DNA of 64,000 nucleotides from Streptomyces spororaveus (GTDB lineage: Bacteria > Actinomycetota > Actinomycetes > Streptomycetales > Streptomycetaceae): contig NZ_BNED01000005.1 in assembly GCF_016755875.1 (NCBI RefSeq), positions 2,294,001-2,358,000 on the forward strand, in the 5' to 3' direction. This document shows positions 61,305 through 64,000 of the stretch, in pieces. The notes below the pieces were generated by a model. The model ran no database searches and was not told the origin of the DNA. It saw only the letters and a list, made by a program, of their open reading frames with translations. A program made the translations under genes and the position numbers. Each line of letters starts with the position of its first letter. The first letter of the stretch is position 1.

Positions 61305-61327
61305 GCCGCCGGGTCCTGCCCGGCGGC
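61305..61327. terminator. Terminator between sepH and sulfurtransferase genes
   Basis: GCCGCCGGG-TCCTG-CCCGGCGGC: 9-bp perfect GC stem with a 5-nt loop between convergent stop codons. Confidence 0.75.
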
Positions 61328-61340
61328 TCCGCCCGCCCGC

Positions 61341-62195
61341 CTACTGGGGGTCCGGGCCCGTGGCCACCGGGCGGGCCGGGTCCCCGGACCACTCGGACCA
61401 ACTGCCCGCGTACAGGTCGGACTCGATGCCGGCCACCTCCAGGGCCAGCACCTCATGCGCTCCGGAGACCCCCGAGCCGCAGTACACGCCCACCGGCGTC
61501 CCCTCGGACGCTCCGAGCGCCTCGAACCGGGCGCGCAGGGCTCCCGCCGGCAGGAACCGTCCGTCCGGGCCCACGTTCTCCGTGGTCGGGGCCGACAGCG
61601 CGCCCGGGACATGGCCGCCGACCGGGTCGATCGGTTCGACCTCGCCCCGGTAGCGCTCCCCCGCGCGGGCGTCCAGGAGGACCCCTTCCCGCGCGCGCAG
61701 GGCCGCTCCGTCGGCGTCCAGCAGCCCGACCGCCCCCGGAGTTGGCTTGAAATCGCCCTCCACGGGAGTCACCCGGTCGGCCGTAACCGCGCCCCCGGCC
61801 GCCGTCCAGGCGGCCAGGCCGCCGTCCAGGACCCGCACGTTCGGGTGACCCGTCCAGCGCAGCAGCCACCACGCCCGGGCCGCCGCCCAGCCCAGTCCGC
61901 CGTCGTACACGACGACGGGACCGTCCGCCGGGACGCCCGCCCGCCGCATCGCCTCCCCGAAGGCCTCCGGGTCCGGGAGCGGGTGGCGTCCGCCCTTCCC
62001 GGGCGGACCTGCCAGTTCTCGGTCGAGGTCGACATACACCGCCCCGGGCAGGTGTCCTGCCTCGTAGGCGGGCCGCTGGTCAGGGCCGCCGAGCTGCCAG
62101 CGGACGTCCAGCAGCACCGGCGGGCGGGGGCCCGCCAGCTCGTTCCTCAGTTCGGCGGCGGCGAGGGTCGCAGATTTCGCAGTCATGCCGGTCAT
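61341..62195 (-). CDS. Rhodanese-type sulfurtransferase
   Basis: About 284-aa protein with two rhodanese domains. The C-terminal one carries the active-site Cys in VYCGSGVSGAHEVLAL; the N-terminal one has VLLDVRWQLGG and YEAGHLPGAVYVDLD without a catalytic Cys. Probably thiosulfate or 3-mercaptopyruvate sulfurtransferase. Start 62195 (GGAGG very near) or 62186 is undecided. Confidence 0.9.
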   Translation of the reverse strand: MTGMTAKSATLAAAELRNELAGPRPPVLLDVRWQLGGPDQRPAYEAGHLPGAVYVDLDRELAGPPGKGGRHPLPDPEAFGEAMRRAGVPADGPVVVYDGGLGWAAARAWWLLRWTGHPNVRVLDGGLAAWTAAGGAVTADRVTPVEGDFKPTPGAVGLLDADGAALRAREGVLLDARAGERYRGEVEPIDPVGGHVPGALSAPTTENVGPDGRFLPAGALRARFEALGASEGTPVGVYCGSGVSGAHEVLALEVAGIESDLYAGSWSEWSGDPARPVATGPDPQ

Positions 62196-62362
62196 CTTCC
62201 TCCCCGCCCGGCACCGGCGTAACAAGACCGTCATCGGGGGGCCGTACCGATCCGGTCAACTCCGTGACCGGCCCCCTCGACGCGGCCCGGTCGGGGCGCG
62301 CCGAGTCGCCGGGAGTGGAAGCATCAGCACCGGTAAGCGCCACGACGGAGGAGACGGCTGAC

Positions 62363-63148
62363 ATGACCGAGGCAGCGGAAGCGATCCGGCGCACCCCCGG
62401 TACCCCGTGCTGGGTGAGCCTCATGGTGCACGGCCTCGGGACCACCGAGGACTTCTACGCCGACCTGTTCGGCTGGGAGTACGAACCGGGGCCCGAGCAG
62501 CTCGGCCCGTACGTCCGCGCGGTGCTGAACGGCCACGAGGTGGCCGGGATCGGCGAGATGCCGCCGGACCGGCATCTTCCGGTGGCCTGGACGACGTACC
62601 TCGCCACGGACGACGCGGATGCCACCGCCGAGTCGGTGCGCGCCTGCGGCGGCACGGTCGCGGTGGGCCCGCTGGACGCCGGTATCGCGGGGCGGGTGGC
62701 GATCTGCTCCGACCCGCTGGGCGCGATCTTCGGGCTGTGGCAGGCGCAGAGCCGGATGGGCACCCGGCCGCACGGCGAGCCGGGCACCCCCGTGTGGAAC
62801 GAGCTGGTCACCCAGGACACCTCGACGGTCGGGAAGTTCTACGAGCACGTCTTCGGCCACGAGGCGCAGACGCACGCCACGGCCTCCGACGACTTCGACT
62901 ACCAGACCCTGCACCTGGAGGGGAGGCCGGTGGCCGCCGTGCACGGCGTCGGCCGCTCGCTGCCGCACGACCGGGGGCCGCACTGGATGACGTACTTCGA
63001 GGTGGAGGACACCGATGCGGCGGCCGCCCGGGTCGTCGAGCTCGGCGGGCGCGTGGTCGACCCGCCCCGTGAGGGTCCGCGCGGCCGGCAGGCCACGGTC
63101 GCGGACCCGGAGGGCGCGGTGTTCGCCCTCGTACGGTCACGGCGCTGA
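62363..63148 (+). CDS. VOC-family protein with two glyoxalase-like domains
   Basis: 261-aa protein of two VOC modules: TPCWVSLMVHGLGTTEDFYADLFGWEY-type first half and TPVWNELVTQDTS, KFYEHVFGHE second half, each ending in a DPxGAxF-like strand (ICSDPLGAIFGLW, VADPEGAVFALV). ATG 62363 has GGAGGAG upstream. Substrate unknown. Its end overlaps the convergent MFS gene by 12 nt. Confidence 0.87.
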   Translation: MTEAAEAIRRTPGTPCWVSLMVHGLGTTEDFYADLFGWEYEPGPEQLGPYVRAVLNGHEVAGIGEMPPDRHLPVAWTTYLATDDADATAESVRACGGTVAVGPLDAGIAGRVAICSDPLGAIFGLWQAQSRMGTRPHGEPGTPVWNELVTQDTSTVGKFYEHVFGHEAQTHATASDDFDYQTLHLEGRPVAAVHGVGRSLPHDRGPHWMTYFEVEDTDAAAARVVELGGRVVDPPREGPRGRQATVADPEGAVFALVRSRR

Positions 63149-64000
63149 CCTCGACACCCCCTGGCTCCCCGGAGTCCGCCCGAAGTGCCGGGCGGTGGGT
63201 ACGAGGGCGGCCGCGGCGGGTACGAGGAAGCAGGCCGCGGCACACACGGCGAGGACCGGGGTGGCGCCGAAGGTGCCGATGGCCGGGGCGATGAGGGCGA
63301 GGCCGGCCGGGGCGAGCCCGTAGGACAGCAGGAAGTCCAGCGAGGAGACGCGGGCGAGCTTGTCCGGGGCGACCTCGCGCTGGGTGGCCGTGAACCAGGG
63401 CACGTTGAACAGCTCGATCCCGATTCCGGCCACGACGTAGGCCGCGATCACCACGGCCGGGTGGACCGGAAGCATCAGGCTCAGCGGCGCGAAGCCGTAG
63501 GAGGCCAGGCCGGCGAAGGCGCTCCAGCCCTGGGAGCGGGGCCGTCGGCGGGCGGTGAGCAGGGCCCCGCCGAGCGCGCCCACGGTGTAGGCGGTCATGG
63601 CCGCGGCCATGACCCACCCGGTGCCGTAGCGGTCGCGGCTGACGAGGGGCAGGGCCACGCCGGTGGCGGAGTAGCCCAGCGCGATCACGGCGGTCAGGGC
63701 GCCGAGTCCGGCGAGGAACCAGGGGTGGCGGCGGGCCTCGCGTATGCCGTCGACGAACTCGGCGCGCAGGGATGCGCGCGGTGCGGAACTCTGTGATCCG
63801 GGGACCGTGGCGCCGCGGCCCGGCAGGAGGGCGGCGACCAGCCAGAGCAATCCGATGCCCAGCAGCAGTGTCCCCGTGCCGACGAACGACGCGAGCAGGG
63901 CCGTCATGGTGGGGCCCGCCAGCGTGGAGGTCCGTACCGCCATGGTCATGGCGGCATTGGCCTGCTGCCTGCGGTCCGCGGCGACGACCTCGGCGGTGAG
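63137..64000 (-). CDS. MFS transporter, 5' end outside window
   Basis: At least 287 residues of a major facilitator protein, open to the window edge. The visible part covers the last eight or so helices, e.g. LLLGIGLLWLVAALLPG, VIALGYSATGVALPLVSRDRYG and FNVPWFTATQREVAPDKLARVSSLDFLLSYG (an MFS motif-A-like loop). Resembles Streptomyces drug/efflux-type MFS. Confidence 0.85.
   Translation of the reverse strand, partial: LTAEVVAADRRQQANAAMTMAVRTSTLAGPTMTALLASFVGTGTLLLGIGLLWLVAALLPGRGATVPGSQSSAPRASLRAEFVDGIREARRHPWFLAGLGALTAVIALGYSATGVALPLVSRDRYGTGWVMAAAMTAYTVGALGGALLTARRRPRSQGWSAFAGLASYGFAPLSLMLPVHPAVVIAAYVVAGIGIELFNVPWFTATQREVAPDKLARVSSLDFLLSYGLAPAGLALIAPAIGTFGATPVLAVCAAACFLVPAAAALVPTARHFGRTPGSQGVSRSAP

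Noticed and set aside
1..64000. tRNA, rRNA, CRISPR arrays, IS elements
   Set aside because: Scanned by eye on both strands; no cloverleaf-like gene, spaced repeat array, transposase or integrase was found. A tRNA att site for the island was considered, but the repeats are protein-coding.

Overview
The window is chromosomal DNA of a Streptomyces or very close relative. It has very high GC with strong third-position GC, GTG/TTG starts, dense operons with 4-nt ATGA/GTGA/TTGA junctions, and marker genes such as cutRS, sepH, a ferrochelatase with a C-terminal Cys cluster, and the block around the paired TrkA proteins that is conserved in actinobacteria. No tRNA, rRNA, CRISPR array, transposase or integrase gene was found.

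Layout. (1) 223-4275: a compact linear azol(in)e peptide (LAP/TOMM) cassette: a 54-aa candidate precursor, a fused E1-like/YcaO cyclodehydratase whose start overlaps the precursor stop, and a SagB-type dehydrogenase. (2) 4396-11151: a convergent NarL-type histidine kinase/response regulator pair, then a leftward operon for a fatty acyl-AMP ligase, an acyl-CoA dehydrogenase-like protein and an Sfp-type phosphopantetheinyl transferase, plus a small DUF6059-like protein. No carrier protein is visible beside them. (3) 11510-18133: cell-envelope genes (membrane-anchored XRE/DUF2690 regulator, secreted peptidoglycan-binding CHAP hydrolase, Tat-exported PhoX-like phosphatase, two-domain amidase). The first three are preceded by related GTCCC/GGGAC palindromes. 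(4) 18130-26361: a complete leftward Wadjet (JetABCD) anti-plasmid operon, every junction a 4-nt overlap. (5) 26592-29857: a coupled trio of FAD monooxygenase, seven-helix DUF6545/MAB_1171c-like protein and ImmA/IrrE-type metallopeptidase. (6) 30148-37850: a decayed genomic island bounded by 65-bp imperfect direct repeats of the 3' end of an rRNA/tRNA m5U methyltransferase gene. Inside are broken amidinotransferase, NRPS-like A-PCP, thioesterase, HFCD flavoprotein and class III lanthipeptide synthetase (LanKC) genes, which together look like the remains of a lipolanthine (guanidino-fatty-acyl, avionin) cluster. Intact GAP-family and MFS membrane proteins follow. (7) 37788-64000: core genome: RNA methyltransferase, APC permease, CeoB/CeoC, DUF3159, OB-fold protein, KdpDE, DUF3710, dut, PaaI thioesterase, DUF3093, DUF4193, CutRS, inositol monophosphatase, ferrochelatase, MFS, ALO-type oxidase, SepH, sulfurtransferase, VOC protein and a partial MFS gene running off the end.

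The left half is accessory (two RiPP-related loci, lipid activation, anti-plasmid defence) and abuts a deeply conserved block exactly at the methyltransferase 3' end. The most informative observations are the gene-end duplication around the dead lipolanthine cluster, the small LAP cassette, the shared palindromes in the envelope region, and the metallopeptidase/membrane protein/monooxygenase trio beside Wadjet. All family calls come from reading motifs; no database search was possible.
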